This document shows positions 16,075-24,952 of a DNA stretch of 42,813 nt, in pieces. The notes below the pieces were generated by a model. It searched no databases and was not told the DNA's origin. It was given only the letters and a program-made list of their open reading frames with translations. Positions within the stretch are counted from its first letter, which is position 1, and the number at the start of each line of letters is the position of its first letter. The position numbers and the translations under genes were made by a program. Location: contig DDUU01000061.1 in NCBI GenBank assembly GCA_002344965.1, forward strand, positions 1-42,813, in the 5' to 3' direction. Source of the DNA: Candidatus Tepidiaquacellales bacterium UBA2330 (GTDB lineage Bacteria > Bacteroidota > Ignavibacteria > Tepidaquicellales > Tepidaquicellaceae).

Positions 16075-17730
16075 TTATTTCTGATTGATATTTACATCAA
16101 GAAGCTGATGTGAAAAATCCGATATGTCAGTCTGCCGGTAAATATGCTCCACTATACCCGGACCGTATTTGTTTACAAAGTATGTTATGTTTAAAACTCT
16201 TTCCTGAAGTGTATTTTCAGGATAGACATTTACAAGTATTTTTCGGAGTTGGTTTGATATTACTTCACTGCCTTTCGACTGAGCTTCAGCGAATCTGTCT
16301 TTCGCAATATTAAGTGATTCAAGAAACTGTTCATTCCTTTTTGAAAAAGACTTGGTCTGATTAATGTCGATTTTTTCAAGTGTCTTTTCATAAGTATAAA
16401 AAAGCGCCCTGAGCTCGTCTTTAAGCTCGGAAAATATCTCTTCGGAATTCAGTTCCTGAGTATTCGCAATGAGTTTCTGCTTTAGTTCATTCTCATTTAA
16501 AAGATCCTCGAATTTCAATCCGTACTTTTCAAGAAATACAATTACTTTTTTTTCAAGTATTGTAACTGACGTCCTCGGATATATGACCGGCATTGGAATA
16601 TTAAAAAATTTATAAACTTCGCCGAACTGTCCGAAGTATGAGATCTCTGACGGTCCTCCCGCATATGCTACAGTCGGAAGTAAATAATCCTGACAAATTG
16701 GTCTCGTCACAACATTCCAGCTGAATCTCTCAGGATTATTTTTTAAAATTTCAAACAGGTCAATTTTAGTAAATTTTGTCCTCGAATTTTTTAAAGCGAA
16801 TACATCACCTTCCCTGGGTTCTAACAAATATCTGTTTCCTTCATGAATGTAAAAGAGATTAATCGCTTTTGGCTTTACCTGCACATCATAATTTTCTTCA
16901 AGCTCAACGGAAGTTTCTATCACTTTTTCACATACGCTCGGAAAAGTACTTAACTCTTTTTCAAATACCGGCTGAAGCATTTTTTTAATTCTGACATCCG
17001 ACGCGTCAATAAATACAATACCCTTATCTCCGATAAGAAAATTCATGCATTTTGCGAAAGCTGTTTTTATATCAGCGCCTTCATGATAGATTTTTCTGAT
17101 TCCGCCAAAAAGATCTGCGCTGAAATCCGTTGAATTCATTGAGCTTTCAACATCTTCAGTAAATTTATTTATAAATCCGTCAAATTTTATTTTTCCGGCA
17201 GGCATCAGATATTTTTCCTTTTCCAGCCCTCCTTCGAAATATGAAATGTTCTTAAGTTCATTCTCCTTACTGATTACATTTACATTATTAATCTCAATAA
17301 AATCATGATCATCAGCTTCCAGCCAGAATACAGGAACAAATTTATATTCCGGGAATTTTTCTCTGAGCTTTTCACAGAGCTGGACGGTATTTAACGCTTT
17401 AAGAACTGTATAATAAGGTCCGGTCAGAAAACCAAGCTGCTGACCTGTTACTACTGTAAATGAATCTTTATCATTCAGTATCTCTATGTTTTCAAAAGTT
17501 TCATCACCGCATTCATACTCCCTGTTCTGTTCCTTTAATATTTCCGTAAGTTCTTTTCTAAAAAAATTCTTATTATTTAAATATGATTCCTTTTTTAATT
17601 CAATACACTCTCTGAATGCTTCGTCGCTTCTGTAATCAAATCTGTAAAACTTTGAGAGTTTGTCGAAGTCATAAATGTAGTTTAAAAATAAATTCCCGAA
17701 TGAAGGGATGGAAGAAAATTGTACCGGCAT
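16075..17730 (-). CDS. bshC: Bacillithiol biosynthesis cysteine-adding enzyme BshC
   Basis: A 551-residue protein, a usual BshC length. BshC is thought to add cysteine to glucosaminyl-malate as the last step of bacillithiol synthesis, giving the low-molecular-weight thiol that replaces glutathione. Family signatures are TGQQLGFLTGPYY at 95-107, PVFWLEADDHDF at 133-144, and the block P-T-V-A-Y-A-G-G-P-S-E-I-S-Y-F-G-Q. A C-terminal coiled-coil region follows at about 400-500. bshA and bshB are not in the window. It heads a minus-strand run with a glycosyltransferase 11 nt downstream, and its start lies 84 bp from the divergent T9SS protein gene, so this gap holds both promoters. Confidence 0.93.
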   Translation of the reverse strand: MPVQFSSIPSFGNLFLNYIYDFDKLSKFYRFDYRSDEAFRECIELKKESYLNNKNFFRKELTEILKEQNREYECGDETFENIEILNDKDSFTVVTGQQLGFLTGPYYTVLKALNTVQLCEKLREKFPEYKFVPVFWLEADDHDFIEINNVNVISKENELKNISYFEGGLEKEKYLMPAGKIKFDGFINKFTEDVESSMNSTDFSADLFGGIRKIYHEGADIKTAFAKCMNFLIGDKGIVFIDASDVRIKKMLQPVFEKELSTFPSVCEKVIETSVELEENYDVQVKPKAINLFYIHEGNRYLLEPREGDVFALKNSRTKFTKIDLFEILKNNPERFSWNVVTRPICQDYLLPTVAYAGGPSEISYFGQFGEVYKFFNIPMPVIYPRTSVTILEKKVIVFLEKYGLKFEDLLNENELKQKLIANTQELNSEEIFSELKDELRALFYTYEKTLEKIDINQTKSFSKRNEQFLESLNIAKDRFAEAQSKGSEVISNQLRKILVNVYPENTLQERVLNITYFVNKYGPGIVEHIYRQTDISDFSHQLLDVNINQK

Positions 17731-17814
17731 TAAATTTTTTAAGAAAAATTAATCATTAATATACTAATAAGAAATTTATTAATTTTATCGAAACTTAAAA
17801 CTTATTCTCCTCAG

Positions 17815-19329
17815 ATGAAAATCATTGTATTAATTTTATTATTTACTGCTTCTGTAAGCTATTCAAACTACTCTACTCCCGGAAGCGGTGTCACCTGGAC
17901 TTTGGACAGTCTTGTCAATAATTCATCCGGGGATGTTACTTTTTCCGGAGGCGCTTATCTTGTAAATGATACGATTAATATATCAATGGGAGATACGGTA
18001 AAGATACTAAGTAATTCAGTTTTAAAATTCGCAGCTTCTGTCTTTATCGATATCTTCGGCGTTCTTATCATAAATCCGCCGGACTCCGTCACTATCACTG
18101 CGCAGGATACTGTAACAAAATTTCTCGGACTGAAATTTGAAGATCAGAGCGACGGTTCTGTTTTGAAAAAATTAATTTTTGAGTACGGTAACTCTATCAG
18201 GATGCTCGACTGCAATATATTAATTGACAGTTGTATCATAAGATATAATACACTGAACAGCGCATTTGCAAGCGGTGCGATTTCACTTTTCCGGTCAAAC
18301 TCCGTGATCTCAAACTGTAAAATTTTCAGGAACCGCAGATCTGCAATTACCTCCGGAGCAAATATTCCTTCATCGCCTAAGATTCTGAATAATCACATTT
18401 ATGAAAACAATACGGAAAATGCCAATGTCCCTCAGATAAACTTCGGTGCAACTGGTACAGAGCAAATGGTCATTAGAGGAAATGTTATCACTGGTCTCTT
18501 CAATAACTGCGGAGGCATATCTTTTCTTCCGGTAGGTTCTATTCCTGATGCAGTTATTGAAAATAATATCATTACTAAAAACCGCTACGGCATTGCAGTT
18601 CAGGGCGGCAATATAAATTTATATATAAATAATAATATTATTGACAGCAATAACATTCAGGGTAATCCGATGCTCGGCGGCAGCGGAATTAATTTTAACG
18701 GAAGCTCAACTCAAAACACTGTCGTTACAAGAAATAAAATAAGAGGTAATCTCTGGGGAATTACAATTCAGGCGACTGCCAAACCTAATCTTGGTAATTT
18801 GTCAAATGCAGATACTGCTGACATAGGGATGAATGAAATTTATAATAACGGAAACTCCGGTAAGATATTTGATTTGTTTAACAACACTCCGGATTCTATT
18901 AAAGCTGAAAATAATTACTGGGGTACTGACAACGCTGATACTGCTGAAGCTCATATTTTTCACTCTCCGGACAGCGCTGCTCTTGGTTTTGTTGACTATC
19001 TTCCGTTAAGATTAATTACTTCAGTAACTGAGAATTTCAACGTGGAAATTTCAGATGGTTTTGAACTGTTTAACGCTTATCCGAATCCTTTTAATCCCGA
19101 TGCCGTGATTAAGTTCAGCGTATCTGATTCTAAAAATAATTCAGGTATTTACACTCTTCAGATTTTCGATATTAACGGAAGACTTGTGACTGAGCTTTTG
19201 AATTCCAGGTTAAACGAAGGAAATTATTCCGTAAAGTTTAATGCTGCAGATCTTCCTTCGGGAGTTTATATATACAGATTAAGTAACAGCAGGATTTCCG
19301 TTTCTAAAAAGTTAATGCTTCTGAAATAA
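17815..19329 (+). CDS. Secreted right-handed beta-helix protein with T9SS sorting domain
   Basis: A 504-residue extracellular protein. Signal peptide MKIIVLILLFTASVSYS. Residues about 60-400 consist of repeating short strands with N/I/D turns (for example VIENNIITKNRYGIAVQGG, INNNIIDSNNIQG, VTRNKIRGNLWGI), the pattern of parallel beta-helix (PbH1/pectate-lyase-like) proteins. No catalytic residues of a lyase can be assigned. A NNYWGTDNADTAEA segment is common near the end of such helices. The last 85 residues are a T9SS domain with F-N-A-Y-P-N-P-F-N-P, D-I-N-G-R-L-V and L-P-S-G-V-Y-I-Y-R-L, ending S-K-K-L-M-L-L-K. It probably acts at the cell surface as an adhesin or polysaccharide-binding protein. 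It is convergent with the YtxH gene, 12 bp away. Confidence 0.87.
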   Translation: MKIIVLILLFTASVSYSNYSTPGSGVTWTLDSLVNNSSGDVTFSGGAYLVNDTINISMGDTVKILSNSVLKFAASVFIDIFGVLIINPPDSVTITAQDTVTKFLGLKFEDQSDGSVLKKLIFEYGNSIRMLDCNILIDSCIIRYNTLNSAFASGAISLFRSNSVISNCKIFRNRRSAITSGANIPSSPKILNNHIYENNTENANVPQINFGATGTEQMVIRGNVITGLFNNCGGISFLPVGSIPDAVIENNIITKNRYGIAVQGGNINLYINNNIIDSNNIQGNPMLGGSGINFNGSSTQNTVVTRNKIRGNLWGITIQATAKPNLGNLSNADTADIGMNEIYNNGNSGKIFDLFNNTPDSIKAENNYWGTDNADTAEAHIFHSPDSAALGFVDYLPLRLITSVTENFNVEISDGFELFNAYPNPFNPDAVIKFSVSDSKNNSGIYTLQIFDINGRLVTELLNSRLNEGNYSVKFNAADLPSGVYIYRLSNSRISVSKKLMLLK

Positions 19330-19341
19330 AATCTCGAAAAA

Positions 19342-19734
19342 TTATTCCGGTTTATTATCTCCGGATAATTTGTCATTCAGTTTCTCAATTTTTTCTTCGA
19401 TCTTTTGATCGATTTTATCTTTGATCGAATTTAATTTTTCTATCTTAACGGATATTTTATCCTCGTCAAAAGACTTAACCCTTTCCTTTGCATTTTTCAG
19501 AATTTCATTCGCTTCATCCAGAAGAACTCCTGACCTTTCCTTAGCAGATGAAACGAGATCCTCTGCTTTTTTCTTTGCAGTCGAAAGAAATTTATTTGCG
19601 CTGTCTAATTCCTGATCCGGATCATATATTCCGTCATCTGAATATTTGATCTCACCGCGGTGTTTTAATATCAGTGTCAAAGCAACACCTGCTGCTAATC
19701 CGGATACCAGACCTAAAATTAATTTTTTTGACAT
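19342..19734 (-). CDS. YtxH-like membrane-anchored coiled-coil protein
   Basis: A 130-residue protein with one N-terminal membrane helix (residues about 4-24, GLVSGLAAGVALTLIL), followed by charged, Lys/Glu/Asp-rich heptads to the end, predicted to be a long coiled coil. This is the layout of the YtxH/GvpP family, small proteins linked with stress in Firmicutes but with no known biochemical activity. It is the last gene of the smpB-tyrS-pdaD run, 16 nt after pdaD. A GC-containing hairpin (ATTATTCCGG ... CCGGATAAT) overlaps its 3' end and could end transcription of the convergent beta-helix gene. Confidence 0.65.
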   Translation of the reverse strand: MSKKLILGLVSGLAAGVALTLILKHRGEIKYSDDGIYDPDQELDSANKFLSTAKKKAEDLVSSAKERSGVLLDEANEILKNAKERVKSFDEDKISVKIEKLNSIKDKIDQKIEEKIEKLNDKLSGDNKPE

Positions 19735-19750
19735 CAGTATTATTTAATTA

Positions 19751-20296
19751 TTATTTTAAAAATACGACACATGCAATTACCGTTGTCCATAATCCGTTCT
19801 TATCACCTTCCGCTGACTGAGTTACATTAAAAGTCTTTATAATCTTACCGCTTTGCTTATATACGTTTTCTCTTTCGTTCCAGGCTGTCTCGGAGTCAAA
19901 CTCAATCCCGAGAGTAGTCGCAAGCATTGTTGCAGCAAGATCTTCAGCATATTCGCCGGCAATTTTCTCAGGTTCTCCGTACGGATGATGTTCCGAAATA
20001 TACCCGTAGTGACTTTCATCGGATGGCAAAGCAACTCCTATAGAAGATGCAATTAGTCTGTTCGGTTCATTTGTGAAATTTCTCGCCATTACGCAAAAAG
20101 TAATTTCACCGGGTTCCAGGAGAGCAATTCCCTGTTCCTTGGTTAATCTTTTACATCCTCCGGGAAATATACTTGATACAGTTACAATATTACATTTTTC
20201 GATTCCTGCCTGTCTAAGCGCAAGCTCAAAAGACTGAAGGTAATCTTTATGCCTTCCGACGCCTTTTGTAATAAATAATTTAGTGGGTTTAAACAA
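19751..20296 (-). CDS. pdaD: Pyruvoyl-dependent arginine decarboxylase
   Basis: A 181-residue proenzyme that decarboxylates arginine to agmatine, the first step of one route to putrescine and spermidine. It self-cleaves to form beta and alpha chains: the site is T-V-S-S-I at 39-43, with cleavage between Ser41 and Ser42 so that Ser42 becomes the pyruvoyl group. The motifs M-A-R-N-F-T-N-E-P and the H-Y-G-Y-I-S-E-H region fit this family, known from archaea, Chlamydiae and Chlorobi. The start is TTG at 20296, fixed by an AGGAGAG SD four bases upstream. It follows tyrS by 12 nt. Agmatinase or agmatine deiminase genes are not in the window. Confidence 0.93.
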   Translation of the reverse strand: MFKPTKLFITKGVGRHKDYLQSFELALRQAGIEKCNIVTVSSIFPGGCKRLTKEQGIALLEPGEITFCVMARNFTNEPNRLIASSIGVALPSDESHYGYISEHHPYGEPEKIAGEYAEDLAATMLATTLGIEFDSETAWNERENVYKQSGKIIKTFNVTQSAEGDKNGLWTTVIACVVFLK

Positions 20297-20300
20297 TTTT

Positions 20301-20307
20301 CTCTCCT
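20301..20307 (-). promoter_or_regulatory. Shine-Dalgarno site that fixes a TTG start for pdaD
   Basis: On the minus strand AGGAGAG-AAAA-TTG. The strong SD with short spacing supports TTG initiation. Confidence 0.75.
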
Positions 20308-20308
20308 G

Positions 20309-21523
20309 TTAATGATCTGTAATTAATTTTAAAAAATTCTTTTTTCCAACTTTAAATATCATACCGTTGATAATATCAATTTCCAGATTTACATCTGTTA
20401 TTTTCTTTCCGTCGATCTTTACCGCGCCCTGCTCAATGAGTCTTCTTGCGTTGGAATTTGAATCCGCAAGATTTCCCTTTGTCAATATTTCAACTAATTT
20501 CATTCTGGTTTTTTCAAATCTCATCTCAGGAATCTCATCCGGTATTTCTTTTTTTATAAATATAGTATCAAATTCTTCTATAGTCTTTTCTGCAGTCTCT
20601 TCATCATAGTAAAGCTTCACAAGCTCCATACCTAATCTTCTTTTCAGATCACGCGGATTATTATTTTTATCCTCAAGAGTTTCTTTAATTCCCTTTAATT
20701 CACTGACGCTCAGATTTGTACATAACTCAAAATATTTATATATGAGCGCGTCAGGAATGCTCATCGTTTTTCCGAAAATATTTTTCGGCTCTTCAGTAAT
20801 TCCGATTGCATTATCAAGCGACTTGCTCATTTTCTCATAGCCGTCTGTGCCTTCCAGCAGAGGCATTGTAATCACTACCTGCTGCTCTTTGCCGAATCTT
20901 TTCTGAATATCTCTTCCTACCAGATTATTAAATTTCTGATCCGTTCCGCCGAGCTCTACGTCTGCGCTGATCGCATAAGAATCATAACCCTGCATTACGG
21001 GATAAAGCATTTCATGGAATGATATTTCCGTCTGTTCCTTTAATCTGTTTGTGAAGTCGTCTCTTTCGAGAATTCTCTGCACTGTGAATTTGCTTAAAAT
21101 ATTAATTAGATCTTTAAGATCAAGTTTGCTCAGCCATTCCGAATTGTAACTTATTTTTGTTTTTTTTATATCAAGAATTTTTCCCGCCTGATCAAAATAT
21201 GACTTTCCGTTTTCTCTCGTCTCTTCAAAGCTTAACTGCGGTCTGGTTTTTTTCTTACCGGAGGGGTCGCCTATCATCGCTGTGTAATCCCCTACTATCA
21301 GTATTGCATTATGTCCGAGATCCTGAAATTGTCTTAGTTTGTTTAATACTACCGAATGTCCAATATGCAAGTCAGGTCTCGAAGGGTCGCAGCCGAGTTT
21401 TATATTCAGCGGCGTTTTTTCATTTATTGACCGCTCAAACTTTTTTACCAGTTCTTCTTCCGGAATGATCTCTACGGTTCCTTTTTTAATTACATCGATC
21501 TGTTCTTTAACTGACGGAAACAT
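20309..21523 (-). CDS. tyrS: Tyrosyl-tRNA synthetase (TyrZ-like type)
   Basis: A 404-residue class I aminoacyl-tRNA synthetase that charges tRNA-Tyr in the cytoplasm. The HIGH motif is a true H-I-G-H at 53-56 within GCDPSRPDLHIGH, the form of the TyrZ-like subclass rather than the E. coli form. KMSKS is at 231-235. VGDYTAMIGDPSG and the tyrosine-site region S-A-D-V-E-L-G-G-T-D-Q follow the family. An S4 RNA-binding domain ends the protein (about 335-400). Length is normal. Its ATG begins directly at the end of smpB (no gap), and pdaD follows after 12 nt. Confidence 0.96.
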   Translation of the reverse strand: MFPSVKEQIDVIKKGTVEIIPEEELVKKFERSINEKTPLNIKLGCDPSRPDLHIGHSVVLNKLRQFQDLGHNAILIVGDYTAMIGDPSGKKKTRPQLSFEETRENGKSYFDQAGKILDIKKTKISYNSEWLSKLDLKDLINILSKFTVQRILERDDFTNRLKEQTEISFHEMLYPVMQGYDSYAISADVELGGTDQKFNNLVGRDIQKRFGKEQQVVITMPLLEGTDGYEKMSKSLDNAIGITEEPKNIFGKTMSIPDALIYKYFELCTNLSVSELKGIKETLEDKNNNPRDLKRRLGMELVKLYYDEETAEKTIEEFDTIFIKKEIPDEIPEMRFEKTRMKLVEILTKGNLADSNSNARRLIEQGAVKIDGKKITDVNLEIDIINGMIFKVGKKNFLKLITDH

Positions 21524-21976
21524 TTATATTCTGCTCAACTTTCTTTCTGTCTCTCTTTTTTTAATTGACTCTCTCTTATCATAAAGTTTTTTACCTCTTG
21601 CTATGCCGATTTCGGCTTTGACAAGCGAGTCTTTGAAATACAATTTCAGCGGAATCAGAGTGAGTCCTTTTTCCTGAAGTAACTGTCTTATTTTCCTTAT
21701 CTCTTTTTTATTTAATAAAAGCTTCCTGCTTCTGGTTGGTTCGTGATTATTTATATTTCCGAAATTGTATTCGTTGATATGTGAATTTACTAACCACACC
21801 TCGTCATTTTTTATCCTGCCGTATGCTTCCTGTAAATTCGCCTTGCCTGCTCTCAGTGATTTCACTTCCGTACCCGTGAGCACCAAACCGGCTTCATATC
21901 TTGAAATAATATCGTATTCAAAATTAGCTTTACGGTTAGTTACAATTATCTTAATTTTACCCGTTTCCTGAGTCAA
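21524..21976 (-). CDS. smpB: SsrA-binding protein SmpB
   Basis: A 150-residue partner of tmRNA in trans-translation, which frees ribosomes stalled on broken mRNAs. Clear marks are N-R-K-A-N-F-E-Y-D-I near the start, G-T-E-V-K-S-L-R-A-G-K-A-N-L at about 34-47, Y-F-K-D-S-L-V-K-A-E-I-G-I-A-R-G-K-K-L-Y-D-K-R in the core, and a basic C-terminal tail (R-E-S-I-K-K-R-E-T-E-R-K) that enters the decoding centre. The only usable start in this frame is TTG at 21976. It is the first gene of the smpB-tyrS-pdaD-ytxH run; the ssrA gene itself was not found. Confidence 0.96.
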   Translation of the reverse strand: MTQETGKIKIIVTNRKANFEYDIISRYEAGLVLTGTEVKSLRAGKANLQEAYGRIKNDEVWLVNSHINEYNFGNINNHEPTRSRKLLLNKKEIRKIRQLLQEKGLTLIPLKLYFKDSLVKAEIGIARGKKLYDKRESIKKRETERKLSRI

Positions 21977-22021
21977 GTTTATGCAAATTAAATTTTAAAA
22001 AAAGTAAAATCAATTAACAAT

Positions 22022-22666
22022 ATGATGAACATAAAGCATTTTGAGTTGAATCCTTTCAGTATGAACTGCTATATCTATTATGACGACATAAGCAAGGAAG
22101 CGGCGATCATTGATCCGGCTGCATTTACTGATGCTGAACAAAAACTCATCACGGATTTTATTGAATCAAATAATCTAATTGTTAAATATATCATTAACAC
22201 TCACGGACATATTGATCATATTCTCGGAAACAATTTTGCGAAGAATTATTTCAACGTTCCGATTTATATGCATAAGGATGATGAGTTTATGATAAAAGAA
22301 TCCAAAGCCCAGGCAAGATTTTTCGGTCTTGATTTTCCTGAACCTCCGCCCACTGATATTTTTATTGATGAAAATACCGTTCTTAAATTAAACGGTACGG
22401 ATTTAATTTTCTTAAATACTCCGGGCCACTCTCCGGGCAGCGTCTGTATTATTGATAAAAACAATAAAAATGTTTTTTGCGGTGATCTGATTTTTAAAAA
22501 TTCAGTTGGCAGAACAGACCTGCAGGGCGGTGATTTAAATACTCTTAAAAATTCAGTACTGAATAAACTTTTCAAAACCTGCAGTGATGATTACAGATTA
22601 TTTCCCGGGCATATGGAAGACACAAATATTAAGGATGAAAAAAAATACAATCCTTTTCTGAAATAA
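22022..22666 (+). CDS. MBL-fold metallo-hydrolase, glyoxalase II-like
   Basis: A 214-residue metallo-beta-lactamase-fold hydrolase. Metal ligands are T-H-G-H-I-D-H (61-66), a second histidine in N-T-P-G-H-S-P-G-S, an aspartate in F-C-G-D-L-I-F, and a last histidine in L-F-P-G-H-M-E-D-T. The region S-V-G-R-T-D-L-Q-G-G is typical of the glyoxalase II/YqgX group, which hydrolyses thioesters such as S-lactoyl-thiol adducts. The natural thiol in this organism would be bacillithiol if bshC is active, so a bacillithiol-linked glyoxalase role is possible but unproven. Two adjacent ATGs (22022 and 22025) are equivalent. It is divergent from smpB and converges with the next gene 7 nt away. Confidence 0.83.
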   Translation: MMNIKHFELNPFSMNCYIYYDDISKEAAIIDPAAFTDAEQKLITDFIESNNLIVKYIINTHGHIDHILGNNFAKNYFNVPIYMHKDDEFMIKESKAQARFFGLDFPEPPPTDIFIDENTVLKLNGTDLIFLNTPGHSPGSVCIIDKNNKNVFCGDLIFKNSVGRTDLQGGDLNTLKNSVLNKLFKTCSDDYRLFPGHMEDTNIKDEKKYNPFLK

Positions 22667-22673
22667 ACCTCAC

Positions 22674-23192
22674 TTACACTTCCGGTGAAAAATTTTCCGC
22701 AAGCTTTCTGATCTCCGCTTCTATTTCCGAATGATACCTGCCGGACGGCACTATAAATCTTAACAGATAAGTATAATTGTTTCCCTCGTTAATTTTTGTT
22801 CTGTAGTAATATAAAATTTCAGTAAATTCAGAATCCTTATATATTGCGCTTTTACCGTCATAATTTCCTGAATCAAAATCCGTGTAATCACTGTCTTTTT
22901 TCGGTACGTTTAATGTAAGATCCTTTTCAAGTGTATAAACGAAATCATTTAAATTTTTTACTTCATTCACTTTAAACGCAAGAAGCATTATAGCTATCTT
23001 TCCGTCATCCCTGTCAAAAGTATATGACACTGCGTCCTTCTTATTTGTCTCTTCTACCTTTCTTTCAGTCCATCCTTCGGGAAGAGAGAATTTAAATTTA
23101 TAATTCTCATTATTCAGTTTTATTTTATCCTGCGAAAATCCGTTAATGGAAAAGAGAAAAAATAAAATAGCTATTATTGATGATGTTTTCAT
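22674..23192 (-). CDS. Secreted protein of unknown function
   Basis: A 172-residue protein from the ATG at 23192 (an in-frame TTG lies 6 nt upstream). The N-terminus MKTSSIIAILFFLFSINGFS is a signal peptide with cleavage before Q-D-K. The mature part begins Y-K-F-K-F-S-L-P-E-G-W-T-E, the opening of PsbP-like and DUF1795-like periplasmic domains that often have a F-x-x-P-x-G-W motif, and ends with a helix (S-E-I-E-A-E-I-R-K-L-A-E-N-F). I cannot assign a function. It follows the M48 peptidase gene by 23 nt on the same strand, so the two are probably cotranscribed. Confidence 0.7.
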   Translation of the reverse strand: MKTSSIIAILFFLFSINGFSQDKIKLNNENYKFKFSLPEGWTERKVEETNKKDAVSYTFDRDDGKIAIMLLAFKVNEVKNLNDFVYTLEKDLTLNVPKKDSDYTDFDSGNYDGKSAIYKDSEFTEILYYYRTKINEGNNYTYLLRFIVPSGRYHSEIEAEIRKLAENFSPEV

Positions 23193-23215
23193 ATTCAATT
23201 TAAGTTGATTATTTT

Positions 23216-24076
23216 TTATTTAGGTAATTTTTGTTTAAATAACTGATATTCATTTTTGAATAATCCTTTTGTTGAATCAGGTCTGGGGTTTAATTTTTTT
23301 AGTCTGTTGTTTACATTTTCAATTCTGTCTGCAGGAAGCGGGTGCGTTGCCAGAAGTCTTTCCAGATCTCCCGGTGTCTGTCCTTTTACTCTCTGTTCCT
23401 CTTTAATCTTTGAAAAAAAGTTAAGTATTCCTCCGGGATAATATTTTGTATTCTTTAAATAATTTATCGCATAATTATCTGCATCCTCTTCATCAGCCCT
23501 GCTGTTTGCAAGAAATCCCAGTCCTACAAATAAATTTGCGGCTATTTGTCCGAGAATATTCGGATTGTTTCCGAGTACAAGTCCGAGTATTAAGCTGACT
23601 CCGTAGTATGATGTAAGGCGCTGAGTCATATGCCTTCTCTCAGCATGCGCAATTTCATGTCCTATTACTCCGATTAATGCTGCCTCATTATCAAGAAATT
23701 TTATCAGACCTGTATATATATAAATATATCCGCCGGGAATACAGAAAGCATTCACAGTGCTGTCATCGTGTATTACATCAAACTTATACGGGAATACGTT
23801 TTTGTATTTTATATACGGCGAGTTATTAAGAACATAATTTCCAAGTCCGCTTATATAATCCTTAACTTCCTTATGTCCCTGTAAAACCGGGAATTGCTTT
23901 TGATCGCTTTTGATCTGCTGATCTATTTCTTCTCCAAGTGTAACATCATCTTGAACAGAATACATATTTGATCCACAGCTGTAAACTCCGGAAAGAATTA
24001 TTAATAATGAAATTAATATCAAAGAAATAAATCCGCTTCGGTATGTATTCGTAATTTTTATTAAATTATTTTTCAT
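23216..24076 (-). CDS. M48-family metallopeptidase lipoprotein (BepA/LoiP-like)
   Basis: From the ATG at 24076 the product has 286 residues, with a membrane segment and a lipobox (L-S-G-V-Y-S-C, Cys34). The zinc motif H-E-I-A-H is at 140-144, followed by A-E-R-R-H-M, and the third ligand lies in R-A-D-E-E-D-A-D-N-Y-A. This is the M48 Oma1/BepA/LoiP type, which degrades or repairs misfolded outer-membrane proteins in the periplasm. The TPR domain of BepA is absent. Longer starts (ATG 24103, TTG 24154) would run into the hydratase gene and weaken the signal peptide. It lies downstream of the hydratase gene and upstream of the secreted PsbP-like protein gene. Confidence 0.87.
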   Translation of the reverse strand: MKNNLIKITNTYRSGFISLILISLLIILSGVYSCGSNMYSVQDDVTLGEEIDQQIKSDQKQFPVLQGHKEVKDYISGLGNYVLNNSPYIKYKNVFPYKFDVIHDDSTVNAFCIPGGYIYIYTGLIKFLDNEAALIGVIGHEIAHAERRHMTQRLTSYYGVSLILGLVLGNNPNILGQIAANLFVGLGFLANSRADEEDADNYAINYLKNTKYYPGGILNFFSKIKEEQRVKGQTPGDLERLLATHPLPADRIENVNNRLKKLNPRPDSTKGLFKNEYQLFKQKLPK

Positions 24077-24119
24077 GGTATTTCTGTTCAACTGTGCTAT
24101 CATTTTTAAGTTCCTGTAT

Positions 24120-24899
24120 CTAATTTCCCTTAAAGTCAGCTTTTCTTTTCTCAAGAAAAGAATTTATCCCTTCTTTAAAATCATATGTGTCACCGGCTCT
24201 CTGCTGAAACTCACTCTCCGTTTCCAGTATTGACTGCAGATCAGATTCAAAAGATTTTCTTAGCAGTTGCTTTATAAGTCCGATTGCAAAAGTCGGTCTT
24301 GATGCAAACTGCTTTGCAGTTATCTCAGTGTATTTTTTAAGTAATGCAATATTTGAAACTACTTTATTCATCAGTCCGAGTTTTAAAGCTTCTGCCGCTG
24401 TGATCTTTTCACCAGTAACGCAAAGTTCAAATGCTTTCGCATATCCCGTTATCCTCGGTAGGAAAAATCCTGACCCGCTGTCCGGCACAAGTCCGACGTT
24501 AATAAATACTTCAGTCATGGAAGAATTCTCTGCACCGATCCTGTAATCACAGGCAAGCGCAAGAGACATTCCCGCTCCGGCCGCAACTCCGTTTACAGAG
24601 CATATTACAGGAACATTTATTTCAGTAATTTTTTTTATCAGCGGATTATATTTATTATCAAGCACTTCTTTGAATGTTGATTTTTTTTCATTGAAGTCTT
24701 TCAAATCCTGACCCGAACAAAAAGCTTTTCCCGCACCTGTCAAAACTATACATCTGATATCTTTATCATCAGCCGCTTTTTCAAATGCATCATTCAGTTC
24801 ATTTAGCATTTCCTCGTTAAATGCATTAAATACTTCAGGTCTGTTAAGTGTTATATAAAGTACTGACTCTTTCTTTTCGATTAATATTGTATTATACAT
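24120..24899 (-). CDS. Enoyl-CoA hydratase/isomerase, PaaG-like
   Basis: A 259-residue crotonase-fold enzyme. Oxyanion-hole segments are A-F-C-S-G-Q-D-L (59-66) and V-A-A-G-A-G-M-S-L-A-L-A. The stretch G-L-V-P-D-S-G-S-G-F-F-L-P-R is characteristic of the PaaG group (1,2-epoxyphenylacetyl-CoA isomerase), although a general enoyl-CoA hydratase or isomerase is equally possible. The acid/base side should be checked: the PaaG-type Asp is present at P-D-S-G. It is cytoplasmic. No other phenylacetate or fatty-acid oxidation gene is nearby. It lies 53 bp after the SRPBCC gene on the same strand; its stop is 43 nt before the M48 start. Confidence 0.85.
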   Translation of the reverse strand: MYNTILIEKKESVLYITLNRPEVFNAFNEEMLNELNDAFEKAADDKDIRCIVLTGAGKAFCSGQDLKDFNEKKSTFKEVLDNKYNPLIKKITEINVPVICSVNGVAAGAGMSLALACDYRIGAENSSMTEVFINVGLVPDSGSGFFLPRITGYAKAFELCVTGEKITAAEALKLGLMNKVVSNIALLKKYTEITAKQFASRPTFAIGLIKQLLRKSFESDLQSILETESEFQQRAGDTYDFKEGINSFLEKRKADFKGN

Positions 24900-24952
24900 T
24901 TTTTGTTTTGTATTAAAATTTAACGATATTAATTTAAAAATTAACTGACTTT

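Noticed and set aside
24120..24899. Phenylacetate degradation gene cluster
   Set aside because: The hydratase looks PaaG-like, but no paaA-E, paaK or paaH gene is present, so only the single enzyme is claimed.
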